Positions 22,036 through 30,673 of a stretch of 64,000 bases of DNA are shown one piece after another (the first letter of the stretch is position 1; each line of letters starts with the position of its first letter). The notes below the pieces were generated by a model, which was given only the letters and a program-made list of their open reading frames with translations, did not search any database and was not told the DNA's origin. The DNA lies in NCBI RefSeq assembly GCF_013170845.1, contig NZ_CP033367.1:6449001-6513000 (forward strand), given 5' to 3'. Source of the DNA: Mesorhizobium loti R88b (GTDB lineage Bacteria > Pseudomonadota > Alphaproteobacteria > Rhizobiales > Rhizobiaceae). The position numbers and the translations under genes were made by a program.

Positions 22036-23325
22036 ATGACTGATTTTTACAATCTCGTTCCCTCGGCGCCGGAAGGTCGCTTCGACGGCATCGAACGTCC
22101 CTATTCGCCGGAGGATGTGAAGCGGCTGCGCGGTTCGGTGCAGATCCGCCAGAGTCTCGCTGAAATGGGCGCCAACCGGCTGTGGAAGCTGATCCACGAG
22201 GAAGATTTCGTCAACGCGCTCGGCGCCATGTCCGGCAACCAGGCGATGCAGCAGGTGCGCGCCGGGCTGAAGGCGATCTACCTGTCGGGCTGGCAGGTTG
22301 CAGCCGACGCCAACACCGCTTCGGCGATGTATCCCGACCAGTCGCTTTATCCGGCCAATGCGGCGCCCGAACTGGTCAAGCGCATCAACCGGACGCTGCA
22401 GCGCGCCGACCAGATCGAGACCTCTGAGGGCAATGGACTTTCGGTCGAGACCTGGTTCGCACCGATCGTGGCTGATGCGGAAGCCGGTTTCGGCGGGCCG
22501 CTCAATGCCTTCGAGATCATGAAGGCTTTCATCGAGGCGGGCGCCGCCGGCGTCCACTACGAGGACCAGCTGGCGTCGGAAAAGAAGTGCGGCCATCTCG
22601 GCGGCAAGGTGCTGATCCCGACCGCGGCGCATATTCGCAACCTCAACGCGGCGCGCCTGGCGGCCGACGTGATGGCTACGCCGACGCTCGTCGTGGCGCG
22701 CACCGACGCTGAAGCCGCGAAGCTTCTGACATCGGACATCGACGAGCGCGACCAGCCCTTCGTCGACTACGACGCCGGCCGCACGGTGGAAGGCTTCTAC
22801 CAGGTCAGGAACGGCATCGAGCCGTGCATCGCGCGCGCCGTCGCCTACGCGCCTTATGCGGACCTGATCTGGTGCGAAACGTCGAAGCCCGACCTGGCGC
22901 AGGCCAAGAAGTTTGCCGAGGGCGTGCGCAGGCACCATCCGGGCAAGCTGCTCGCCTATAATTGCTCACCCTCGTTCAACTGGAAGAAGAACCTCGACGA
23001 CGCGACGATCGCCAAATTCCAAAGGGAACTCGGCGCCATGGGCTACAAGTTCCAGTTCATCACGCTCGCCGGCTTCCACCAGCTCAACTACGGCATGTTC
23101 GAACTGGCGCGCGGCTACAAGGCGCGGCAGATGGCAGCCTATTCCGAGTTGCAGGAGGCCGAGTTCGCCGCTGAAGCCAATGGCTACACCGCGACCAAGC
23201 ACCAGCGCGAGGTCGGCACCGGCTATTTCGACGCCGTCTCGATGGCGATCACGGGCGGCAAGTCGTCTACCACCGCCATGCACGAATCGACCGAGCACGC
23301 GCAGTTCAAGCCGGCCGCGGAATAG
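22036..23325 (+). CDS. aceA: Isocitrate lyase
   Basis: The 429-residue enzyme cleaves isocitrate into succinate and glyoxylate, the first step of the glyoxylate shunt. The catalytic motif KKCGHLGGK is at about residues 183-191 with Cys185, and the family signature segments [11 protein letters not shown] and the C-terminal SPSFNW(K) region are intact. Length matches bacterial ICL of the E. coli type. It is transcribed away from the ScfR-type regulator and followed after 58 bp by a small conserved-looking gene, probably cotranscribed, with a strong terminator after that. Growth on acetate, fatty acids or PHB-derived acetyl-CoA would need it. Confidence 0.97.
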   Translation: MTDFYNLVPSAPEGRFDGIERPYSPEDVKRLRGSVQIRQSLAEMGANRLWKLIHEEDFVNALGAMSGNQAMQQVRAGLKAIYLSGWQVAADANTASAMYPDQSLYPANAAPELVKRINRTLQRADQIETSEGNGLSVETWFAPIVADAEAGFGGPLNAFEIMKAFIEAGAAGVHYEDQLASEKKCGHLGGKVLIPTAAHIRNLNAARLAADVMATPTLVVARTDAEAAKLLTSDIDERDQPFVDYDAGRTVEGFYQVRNGIEPCIARAVAYAPYADLIWCETSKPDLAQAKKFAEGVRRHHPGKLLAYNCSPSFNWKKNLDDATIAKFQRELGAMGYKFQFITLAGFHQLNYGMFELARGYKARQMAAYSELQEAEFAAEANGYTATKHQREVGTGYFDAVSMAITGGKSSTTAMHESTEHAQFKPAAE

Positions 23326-23383
23326 CGGATCCGGAAATAACCGAGGAAACGCCCAGCAGGGCTTCAGACACAGGAGAAGACCA

Positions 23384-23626
23384 ATGGCATCGATAAGCCG
23401 CGTCAAGGAACGTGCGGAAGAACAATCGACCACGATGAGCGTCGACCAGCAGGCGACGATCCGCATGCTGGCCAACGATCTGCACAGACTGAACCAGTCG
23501 GTGATGAAGGCGGTCGAGGCGGGTGTCTCGGTGGAACTCGTGCGCTCGGCCAGGCACCATGGCGGCGACGGCAATTGGGGCGACCTGCTGATCCCAGTGA
23601 TCGTCACCCAGCAGAGCCACGGCTGA
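23384..23626 (+). CDS. Small protein of unknown function behind aceA
   Basis: The 80-residue product (starting MASISRVKERAEEQ) is not recognised with confidence. It is hydrophilic and mostly helical in its first 50 residues (QATIRMLANDLHRLNQSVMK), then has a short GGDGNWGDLLIPVIV stretch. It has a CAGGAGAAG ribosome site and lies 58 bp after aceA and just before an intrinsic terminator, so it is probably cotranscribed with aceA. The position suggests a role linked to the glyoxylate shunt, for instance as an effector of isocitrate lyase, but nothing in the sequence proves it. Confidence 0.75.
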   Translation: MASISRVKERAEEQSTTMSVDQQATIRMLANDLHRLNQSVMKAVEAGVSVELVRSARHHGGDGNWGDLLIPVIVTQQSHG

Positions 23627-23650
23627 CCGGAAATCGCTGCAACCGACCCT

Positions 23651-23690
23651 TCACCTGCGCAGCGTATGCGCAGGTGAATTTTATTTTTAC
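23651..23690 (+). terminator. Strong intrinsic terminator of the aceA operon
   Basis: A perfect 12-bp stem (TTCACCTGCGCA with TGCGCAGGTGAA, loop GCGTA) is followed by TTTTATTTTT on the plus strand. It lies 24 bp after the small protein's stop codon. Confidence 0.92.
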
Positions 23691-23867
23691 GCAACCAAGC
23701 CGTGGACAGGGCAGTACAGTACTGTTGCTTGACTCCACTGTTGACGGAGGTGCTTTCAGAAGTCTTTTATTTCAACTTGACATGGGGTGCGATCTCACGC
23801 CAATTGTCGCTCAGATTCAACTCTGCATTGAAATAGGGGCGAGCTTTTTGGCCGACTTGGGTGCCCA

Positions 23868-24311
23868 GTGAGTAGCGAGGGCGAGACCGCAAAACATCCG
23901 AATCTGGTGACCCAGGATTCAAGCGCCGAGACGATCCGCAGTCCCTCGCAAGTGCTTGTTGTGGGGAAATCGCCGATCAATCGTGTGGTGGTGTCGAAAA
24001 TCGTCGAACGATCCGGGCTCAGGCCGATCTCGGAATCGCCTGACATGGCGGCGAAGACCTTGCGGACACTGGTGCCAGGCGTGATTGTGCTGGACGGCGG
24101 CGCAGACAACAAGGACTGCGACAATCTGATGTCCGGCATCGAAACGCTGCGGCGGGCTTCGGGCAAATCGCTTCCTTCCGTCATCCTGCTTTCAACCAAG
24201 ACTGGCACACCGGAGAGCCTCGGCCTGTCGAGCGTCATTGACGTAGTGGTCGCCAAGCCGATCACGCCCGAGCGGCTGCAACCGGTGATCGATCGCCTGA
24301 TCAGCCGCTAA
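23868..24311 (+). CDS. Degenerate response-regulator receiver protein
   Basis: The 147-residue stand-alone protein has a receiver-like fold: first strand VLVVGKSP (residues 29-36), acceptor strand VIVLDGG with Asp76, a Ser/Thr in ILLST, and the conserved Lys130 in VVAKP. The acidic pair that normally binds magnesium after the first strand is replaced by Gly-Lys, so phosphorylation is doubtful although the acceptor Asp and Lys remain. It starts at a GTG with a weak ribosome site and has an unstructured N-terminal 25 residues. No output domain is present. It may be a phosphorylation-independent adaptor; the partner is unknown. Confidence 0.75.
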   Translation: MSSEGETAKHPNLVTQDSSAETIRSPSQVLVVGKSPINRVVVSKIVERSGLRPISESPDMAAKTLRTLVPGVIVLDGGADNKDCDNLMSGIETLRRASGKSLPSVILLSTKTGTPESLGLSSVIDVVVAKPITPERLQPVIDRLISR

Positions 24312-24340
24312 CGGTTTTTCCATTTGCAATTAATCGGACT

Positions 24341-24467
24341 AGAGCGTTTCACCGTTTCACTGAAACGGCGAACCACTCTATCTCTTTGTTTTACGGAATT
24401 CCCAAGGGCAAAGCGCTGTGCGCTTTGCCCGGGAAAACCGCTCACACTTTTCCTGGAATTGCTCCAG
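24341..24467. repeat. Mosaic intergenic repeat, copy A
   Basis: The element begins AGAGCGTTTCACCGTTTC, contains CTCTATCTCTTTGTTTT and GGAATTCC, and ends CACACTTTTCCTGGAATTGC. It matches the element at 39437-39542 closely but carries an extra perfect hairpin, GGGCAAAGCGC-tgt-GCGCTTTGCCC. It fills most of the gap between the receiver and HAD genes, which are convergent. Confidence 0.8.
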
Positions 24468-24484
24468 AAAACTGAAAGTTGCGA

Positions 24485-25201
24485 TCAAGCTGGGTTCTGG
24501 ATGCTTTCGACCAGTTCGGGCAATTGCCCGAGATCGGATATCTGGCGGAACCGCGGCTCGGCGACCGGCGCCTCGACATGCTCGAGCACCCATGTCAGTT
24601 CGTGCGGCACATGGACACCCCAGCCGCCGGCCTCGATGGCCGGCACCACATCCGACTTCAGCGAATTGCCGACCATCATGCTCCTTGCGGGACCATCACC
24701 GTGGCGGCTGAAGAGGCGCGCATAGGTCGCGGCATTCTTGTCGCTGACGATCTCGACCGCATCGAACAGGTCGCCGAGGCCAGATCCGGCCAGCTTGCGC
24801 TCCTGGTCAAAGAGGTCACCCTTGGTGATCAGCACGAGGCGGTATGCGCCGGCGAGCTTCTCCACCGCCTCACGCGCATGCGGCAAGACCTCGATCGGAT
24901 GGCTCAGCATCTCGCGGCCGGCATCGAGAATCTCGGATATGACCGAAGCGGGCACACGACCGTCGGTGACCTCGATGGCCGTCTCGATCATCGACAGGGT
25001 AAAGCCCTTGATGCCAAAGCCATAGATGGCAAGGTTGCGCCGTTCGGCCTCCAGCAGTCGTGCCGAGATCTGCTTCTCCTCGCCATGATCGGCGAGCATG
25101 GCGGCGAAGCGCTTCTCGGTCATGCGGAAGAATTGTTCGTTCTGCCAAAGCGTGTCATCGGCGTCGAAGCCTATCGTGGTCACGTCGCTACTGGTTCGCA
25201 T
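24485..25201 (-). CDS. HAD-family hydrolase
   Basis: The 238-residue protein has all HAD phosphatase motifs in order: motif I DADDTLW near residue 13, motif II LITKG (Thr variant), a conserved Lys in the EIVSDKN region, and motif IV GNSLKSDV. A helical cap domain lies between motifs I and II (ERRNLAIYGFGIKGFTLSM). This is the subgroup of small-molecule phosphatases or dehalogenase-like enzymes. The start has no strong ribosome site. It is convergent with the receiver gene and divergent from puuA. The substrate is not predictable from sequence. Confidence 0.88.
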   Translation of the reverse strand: MRTSSDVTTIGFDADDTLWQNEQFFRMTEKRFAAMLADHGEEKQISARLLEAERRNLAIYGFGIKGFTLSMIETAIEVTDGRVPASVISEILDAGREMLSHPIEVLPHAREAVEKLAGAYRLVLITKGDLFDQERKLAGSGLGDLFDAVEIVSDKNAATYARLFSRHGDGPARSMMVGNSLKSDVVPAIEAGGWGVHVPHELTWVLEHVEAPVAEPRFRQISDLGQLPELVESIQNPA

Positions 25202-25348
25202 TGCCGACTTTCTTGAGTCTAGGGAAGGCCGAACCTAAGCCGACCCGGGCGCGCTTTTCAACCGCAACGGCAAATGCCGGCAGCGGCTCCCCTTCCCTTC
25301 CACAGGGGGGCACGGCTATACTCCGAAATCCGCAACCCAATCTGGTGA

Positions 25349-26785
25349 ATGATGCCGCCTGCAAAAAAGGAAGTCCGTCCGTCGAGCCGCGGAGGACGGG
25401 CGCGCACGCCTGCCTTCGTGAAAAACCTGCGTGGTGTGAAGAACTGGAAGGAAGTCAGCGAATGGCTGGAATGGCGCGGCATCGAGGACATCGAATGCAT
25501 CACGCCTGATCAGGCCGGTGTCGCGCGCGGCAAGATGATGCCGTCGAAGAAATTCACCTCCAACACCTCGCTGGCGTTGCCTTCGGCTGTCTTCATGACG
25601 ACGATTTCCGGCGGTTACCCCGAAGACGGCAACGGCTTCCACTATCCGGAAGACGACGGCGATCTCAAGCTGATGCCGGACCTGTCGACGCTGACAGTGG
25701 TGCCCTGGGAAGAAGACCCGACGGCTGCCGTCATCTGCGACCTCGTCCACCAGGATGGCCGCTCGGTCGAATTCACGCCGCGCAATGTGTTGAAGCGCGT
25801 GCTTGCCGCCTATGACAAGCTTGGGCTGAAGCCAGTGGTGGCGCCCGAGATCGAATTCTACCTGGTACGCAAGAATCCGGACCCGGATTATCCGCTGACC
25901 CCGCCTGTCGGCCGCTCGGGGCGCGCAATCGGCGGCGGCGCCGGCTATTCGATCGCCGGCGTCAACGAGTTCGACGAACTGATCGACGACATCTACCATT
26001 TCTCCGAAAGCCAGGGCCTGGAGATCGACACGCTCATCCATGAAGAGGGCGCCGGCCAGCTCGAGATCAATCTGCGCCACGGCGATCCCGTCGAACTCGC
26101 CGACCAGGTGTTCATGTTCAAGCGCACCATTCGCGAAGCCGCGCTCAAGCACGAGATCTATGCCACCTTCATGGCCAAGCCGATCCAGGGCCAGCCGGGC
26201 TCGGCCATGCATATCCATCAGTCGATCATCGACAAGAAGACCGGCAGGAATATCTTCTCGGCCGATGACGGCTCGGAGACCGAGGACTTTTTCCATTTTA
26301 TCGGCGGCATGCAGAAGCATGTGCCGAACGCGCTGGTGATGTTCGCACCCTATGTCAATTCCTACCGCCGGCTGACCCGGTCGGCCTCGGCTCCAGTCAA
26401 TAACAAATGGGGCTATGACAACCGCACCACCGCGTTCCGTGTGCCGCGTTCCGATCCGGCGGCGCGACGTGTCGAAAACCGCATCCCTTCCTCCGACGCC
26501 AATCCTTATCTGGCGCTGGCGGCCTCACTTGCCTGCGGGCTGATCGGCATCACCAACAAACTCAAGGCCGAGCCTCCGGTGCTGACGACCGCCAATGCGC
26601 ACGAGATCGACCTGCCGCGCAGCCTGCTCGAAGCCGTCGACCTGTTCGAGGGCGACGAGGAACTCTGCGCGCTGCTGGGCAAATCCTTCGCCGCCACCTA
26701 TGCGGCAATCAAGCGGGCGGAATTCGAGACCTTCATGGAAGTGATCAGCCCGTGGGAGCGGGAGTATTTGTTGCTCAACGTTTGA
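25349..26785 (+). CDS. puuA: Glutamine synthetase-like gamma-glutamylputrescine synthetase
   Basis: The 478-residue protein is a glutamine-synthetase-family ligase: beta-grasp N-terminal part with QAGVARGKMMPS, the catalytic EIEFYLV segment, the EEGAGQLEINLRHGDP glutamate-binding region, and RRLTRSASAPVNNKWGYDNR with RVPRSD. The PuuA group ligates glutamate to putrescine (or other amines) with ATP. It lies 6 bp upstream of a PuuB-like oxidase, the classical order of the Puu pathway, and the putrescine importer genes are nearby. Other amine substrates such as ethanolamine or isopropylamine are possible in this family. The start codon is one of two adjacent ATGs at 25349. Confidence 0.88.
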   Translation: MMPPAKKEVRPSSRGGRARTPAFVKNLRGVKNWKEVSEWLEWRGIEDIECITPDQAGVARGKMMPSKKFTSNTSLALPSAVFMTTISGGYPEDGNGFHYPEDDGDLKLMPDLSTLTVVPWEEDPTAAVICDLVHQDGRSVEFTPRNVLKRVLAAYDKLGLKPVVAPEIEFYLVRKNPDPDYPLTPPVGRSGRAIGGGAGYSIAGVNEFDELIDDIYHFSESQGLEIDTLIHEEGAGQLEINLRHGDPVELADQVFMFKRTIREAALKHEIYATFMAKPIQGQPGSAMHIHQSIIDKKTGRNIFSADDGSETEDFFHFIGGMQKHVPNALVMFAPYVNSYRRLTRSASAPVNNKWGYDNRTTAFRVPRSDPAARRVENRIPSSDANPYLALAASLACGLIGITNKLKAEPPVLTTANAHEIDLPRSLLEAVDLFEGDEELCALLGKSFAATYAAIKRAEFETFMEVISPWEREYLLLNV

Positions 26786-26791
26786 TCGATC

Positions 26792-28078
26792 ATGAATTAC
26801 CAATCCCCCATTTCTCCTGGCCGTTCCTGGTATGAGGATACGGCTGGGCCTAGGCCTGAGTACCCGGCGCTCGACGGCGACCGGTCTTGCGACGTTGTCA
26901 TTATCGGCGGCGGCTTTACCGGGCTGTCGGCGGCAACGCATCTGGCCAAGGCAGGGACCAATGTGGTGCTCATCGAGGCCTACCGTTTCGGTGATGGCGC
27001 ATCGGGCCGCAATGGCGGGCAGCTTGGCACCGGACAGCGCGCATGGGCCGAGGACATGGAGGCCGAATACGGTCTGTCCCGCGCCAGGGCGCTGTTCGAT
27101 CTTGCCGAGGAGGCGAAGGCGCATCTCATCGAATTCGCCGCCATCAACCAGATCGACATCGACTACATGCCGGGCCAGCTCTCGGTGGCGCACAAGCCGC
27201 GCTATGTCGACGACTACAAGGCGCATGCCGAGATCATGGCCAGCCGGTTCTCCTATCCGCATATCTCCTTCATGGACGCGAAGGAGACGGCGGAGCGGCT
27301 GGGCTCGACCGCCTATTTCGGTGGCACGCGCGACACCGGCACCGGCCATATTCATCCCATGAAACTGGTGATCGGCACGGCGCGGGTGGCGGCACAGGCC
27401 GGCGCACAGCTGTTTGAAAAGACGCCGTCGACCGGCATCGTCTCCGCTGGCGGCAAGGTCAGGGTTTCCACGCCGAGAGGCACGATATCGGCACAAAAGT
27501 GCCTGATCGCGGTCAACGCCTATGGCGGTACACTTGAGCCGGTGAGTGCGGCGCACATCATGCCGATCGGGTCATTCATTGGTGCGACCGTGCCCTTGGG
27601 TGTGGATTCGAAAGTGCTGCCGGGCGGCGAGGCCGTCGATGATTCCCGCTTCGTGGTGCGCTATTTCCGCAAGTCGAGGGATGGGCGGCTGCTGTTCGGT
27701 GGACGCGAGGTCTACGGCGTCAACGACCCGAAGGACATCCACATCCACATCCGCCGGCAGATCGTGGAGCTCTACCCGGCATTGAAGGATGTCGAGATCA
27801 CCCATGGCTGGGGCGGCTATGTCGGCATCACCGTGCCGAGAAAGCCGTTCGTGCGCGAAGTGATGCCCAATGTGATCTCGGCCGGCGGCTATTCCGGCCA
27901 CGGCGTCATGCTGTCGAACTTCTTCGGCGAGCTCTATGCCGAGACCGTTGCCGGCAACCGCGACCGGCTGAAGCTGATCGAGGACCTGAAAATTCCGCCA
28001 TTTCCCGGTGGCCGCCGTTTCCGCGCACCCTTGCTGTTCCTGGCGCTCAACTGGTTCGCATTGCGGGACAGAATCTAG
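26792..28078 (+). CDS. puuB: FAD-dependent gamma-glutamylputrescine oxidase
   Basis: The 428-residue protein has an N-terminal FAD-binding Rossmann motif (VVIIGGGFTGLSAATHL) and the DAO fold with ASGRNGGQLGTGQR, typical of PuuB-like amine oxidases. The C-terminal GWGGYVGIT and ISAGGYSGHGVMLSN segments fit the flavin-contacting region. It would oxidise gamma-glutamylputrescine to the aldehyde with production of hydrogen peroxide. It follows puuA after 6 bp, so the two are cotranscribed. Genes for PuuC and PuuD are not in the window, so later steps must be encoded elsewhere. Confidence 0.9.
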   Translation: MNYQSPISPGRSWYEDTAGPRPEYPALDGDRSCDVVIIGGGFTGLSAATHLAKAGTNVVLIEAYRFGDGASGRNGGQLGTGQRAWAEDMEAEYGLSRARALFDLAEEAKAHLIEFAAINQIDIDYMPGQLSVAHKPRYVDDYKAHAEIMASRFSYPHISFMDAKETAERLGSTAYFGGTRDTGTGHIHPMKLVIGTARVAAQAGAQLFEKTPSTGIVSAGGKVRVSTPRGTISAQKCLIAVNAYGGTLEPVSAAHIMPIGSFIGATVPLGVDSKVLPGGEAVDDSRFVVRYFRKSRDGRLLFGGREVYGVNDPKDIHIHIRRQIVELYPALKDVEITHGWGGYVGITVPRKPFVREVMPNVISAGGYSGHGVMLSNFFGELYAETVAGNRDRLKLIEDLKIPPFPGGRRFRAPLLFLALNWFALRDRI

Positions 28079-28369
28079 GTGGGAGCGGATCGCCACGGTC
28101 CCACGCCATCACGATCTCATGTAATATTGTAATATTCATTGTAACATTTGTTGCCCTAGCGGCACATTGCGGAAATGCCTGCAAAGGCGCAGAATCCCCA
28201 GTAAAGGCGTACTGATGCCACAATCGCGGGCGAAAGGTTCCCGCTTCTGGGCGATTATTCGGGGATTGCTGCGGGCTTGTCCGCGTTGATTTTGGGACCG
28301 ATGCCGATCAGACGCCGGACATCCGGCAGCGATCGAAAGAACATTGGCCCACTTATGGAGGTGGCAAGA
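28079..28369. other. Intergenic region before the SH3 gene
   Basis: This stretch of 291 bp has no gene. It contains an AT-rich repeat at 28119-28147 in which TGTAATAT occurs twice in tandem, forming AATATT-GT-AATATT. It may be part of the SH3-protein promoter. Confidence 0.45.
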
Positions 28370-29242
28370 GTGAGAGAGCCCTTCAGTTTCGGTACGCCGG
28401 AACGTCGGCGCTTTGCCATGCAGTTTGGATACGACATGCGGCCGTCCTTCTGGCAGGAAGTCCGTTCGAACTCGCATCTGGTGATTGCAGCGGTCGGCAC
28501 CGCCGCGCTGCTCGGCGTGGCCGCGGTGGCGCTCTGGCTGGCACTGCCGACGGGCGAGCGGCAGGCAGCCGCCAGCCAGGAACAAAGCATTCCGACCATT
28601 CCGGTGAAGACAATGAAGATCGTCCCTGCCGGAACCACGGTGGCCGCCGCGACCGTGCCGCAGGCTGCCCGCAAGTCCGACCAGGTTTCACCGACCGTGG
28701 CGGGAGCGAAAGCAAACATACAAGCGCTCGCGGCCAACGATCCTCGCTGGACCGGGGCGCAGCCGAAGACCGCTTCCGCGGCCCCTGATGCCGATCAAGC
28801 AGCAGCCCCCAGCCAGGTTGAGCCCGCGCCGGACAAACCGGCTGCCGCGGCGGCCTTCGCACAATCGGCGACCGATACCGACGCCACCGACGAGCTTGCC
28901 AAGGTTGCCGCCCCGGCACCGGCGGCAGGCAGCAATCCCGATGGTGCGCAGACCGCTGCCATTCCGGAGACGCAGCCGCAAGTACCGGACCAACAACCCG
29001 CGAATGCGCAAGGCGAGGATGACACAGCCAAAGCGAGGCCGCGAAAGGTGGCGGCGGCCGGCAGCGGCCGTATCCTCAGGGCTGTGACTATGCGCAATGC
29101 TCCGAAGAAGGGAGCTGCCCCTATCGGTACAGTGCCTGCCCGGACTTCAGTGCAACTGCTGGGCTGCAAACAGTGGTGCGAGATCGTCTACAACGGCAAG
29201 CACGGCTGGATCTACAAGAGCTACATCAAGCCCGGCGCCTGA
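28370..29242 (+). CDS. Membrane-anchored SH3-domain protein
   Basis: The product has a cytosolic N-terminus, one membrane helix (LVIAAVGTAALLGVAAVALWLAL), a long Ala/Pro/Gln-rich linker and a C-terminal bacterial SH3 domain (RAVTMRNAPKKGAAPIGTV to GWIYKSYI). Such proteins usually bind cell-wall peptides. The start is set at GTG 28370 because GGAGG at 28357-28361 is exactly 8 bases upstream. ATGs at 28355 and 28277 are in frame but lack a site; the first would put the GGAGG inside the gene. That gives 290 residues. It is a single gene between puuB and the convergent Mur ligase. Confidence 0.8.
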   Translation: MREPFSFGTPERRRFAMQFGYDMRPSFWQEVRSNSHLVIAAVGTAALLGVAAVALWLALPTGERQAAASQEQSIPTIPVKTMKIVPAGTTVAAATVPQAARKSDQVSPTVAGAKANIQALAANDPRWTGAQPKTASAAPDADQAAAPSQVEPAPDKPAAAAAFAQSATDTDATDELAKVAAPAPAAGSNPDGAQTAAIPETQPQVPDQQPANAQGEDDTAKARPRKVAAAGSGRILRAVTMRNAPKKGAAPIGTVPARTSVQLLGCKQWCEIVYNGKHGWIYKSYIKPGA

Positions 29243-29295
29243 CCGCGTTTCGTCAATGCGCTCCGCGACGCAATGGCGCGGGAGCACGCGCCCAA

Positions 29296-30618
29296 TCAAA
29301 GCGGCGGCCTGCGACCCAAGAGATGGCGGATAAACTCCCACCTGCGGACGCGCCGTCGCTGAAGGAGGCGCGGCCTATGCTGTTCGAACGGCACTTCGTA
29401 GAGCCCGCACGCTCGGCATCCTTCTTCCTTGCCGCAAGCTGTCTCCCAGCATCTGACATCATGCGTCCAGGACAGCGCGACCCTTTCCAGATGTAGATTG
29501 GCCGAACTTTTAAGCAATATCAGTTCTCCCGGCAAAGCCGTCTGCTTGATAAACTCAGAGACTTCCTTCGGGCTTCTGATTTCTCGAAATCGGCCATTGT
29601 CGCGATCTGCTTGACCTGCCCTCGAACGATGCGCGTTGTCTCCAACATAGATCACCTGGTCGGCAGCCTCGCGTGCGGACTGGTAGGCGGCAGCGTATTT
29701 TCTGCTCGAACCGGCGTAGTCCGAAATCTGGCCGAGCACGATCCGCTTTCGTCTGGCAGCAGCTTTCGACATCATATCGATGGCAAGGTTGATCGAGTGC
29801 CAAGGCGCCTTTGCCGTATCGATGATGAATTCAGGGCCGCCCTCGGTGACGAACACCTCGCACCTGTTTTGCAAAGGCAAGAATGTTTCCAGCCGCGAGG
29901 CTACGATTTCCGGTGAGACACCGAGTTCGAGTGCCGAGACAGTGGCCGCGGCCAGCGGCAACCAGAAATAGTCAGCCGGAAACGGAGCGGTCAGCGCAAG
30001 GGTATTTTGTTTCCAATGTACCTTGAATGTCAGCGGATCAGGATAACCGGCACGAACGTCGCTGATGCGATAGTCTGCCCCATCTGACATCCCGAAAGTG
30101 ACGACGCGGCACTTGGCTCCGACTGCCATGGCTTTCACATAGGGATCGTCGACATTGAGGATCGCAAGCCCATCGGATGGCAGAGCGTCAACCAGCACGC
30201 GCTTTTCTTCCGCGACGTTCTCAAGCGTCCTGAAATTGCTGAAATGCTCCAGGCGGACCATGGTAACGATAGCAACACTCGGTCTCAGCAGTTCCGCCAT
30301 CGGGCCTATCGAGCCCTTGCCACGCGCGCCGACCTCGGAGACGACATAGTCGAAGTTGCTGTTGTTGACGCGTTTGCAGAGTGCGGAAATAAGCGCTGTG
30401 ATGGAGTTCACGAGCACCTGTGAATAGACGAATGCATGGCCCCCAGCCAGTAAATGCGCCAGCAGAGTTGTAGTGGTCGATTTGCCCGAGCTTCCGGTTA
30501 CACCGATGAAAGTAGCCCCGCTGTTAGCGCGAGCCCGCTTCGCACGATACAACCTCACCCTGTACCTTGCGCCATGGCGAATATTGCGCAGTGCCAATTT
30601 CAGCTTTACGACGACCAT
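29296..30618 (-). CDS. Orphan Mur ligase family protein with Cys-rich tail
   Basis: The 440-residue protein has the Mur-ligase ATP-binding loop GVTGSSGKSTTT at about residues 39-50, the central VGARGKGSIGPMAELL and ILNVDDPYVKAMA segments, and a C-terminal Rossmann-like domain. The MurF-like pattern suggests an amide ligase, but it lacks the typical N-terminal UDP-sugar domain and lies alone, not in a cell-wall cluster. The last 60 residues hold four Cys in WETACGKEEGCRACGLY and preceding residues, a possible metal site. The ATG at 30618 follows AGGGG; a longer frame would overlap the SDR gene. Codon choice looks less GC-rich than the neighbours, suggesting transfer. Confidence 0.75.
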   Translation of the reverse strand: MVVVKLKLALRNIRHGARYRVRLYRAKRARANSGATFIGVTGSSGKSTTTTLLAHLLAGGHAFVYSQVLVNSITALISALCKRVNNSNFDYVVSEVGARGKGSIGPMAELLRPSVAIVTMVRLEHFSNFRTLENVAEEKRVLVDALPSDGLAILNVDDPYVKAMAVGAKCRVVTFGMSDGADYRISDVRAGYPDPLTFKVHWKQNTLALTAPFPADYFWLPLAAATVSALELGVSPEIVASRLETFLPLQNRCEVFVTEGGPEFIIDTAKAPWHSINLAIDMMSKAAARRKRIVLGQISDYAGSSRKYAAAYQSAREAADQVIYVGDNAHRSRAGQADRDNGRFREIRSPKEVSEFIKQTALPGELILLKSSANLHLERVALSWTHDVRCWETACGKEEGCRACGLYEVPFEQHRPRLLQRRRVRRWEFIRHLLGRRPPL

Positions 30619-30673
30619 TGCTAGCCCCTGCCGACTTACTCCTTCAGTAACATAGGTTCGTTGTCGACGCTCC

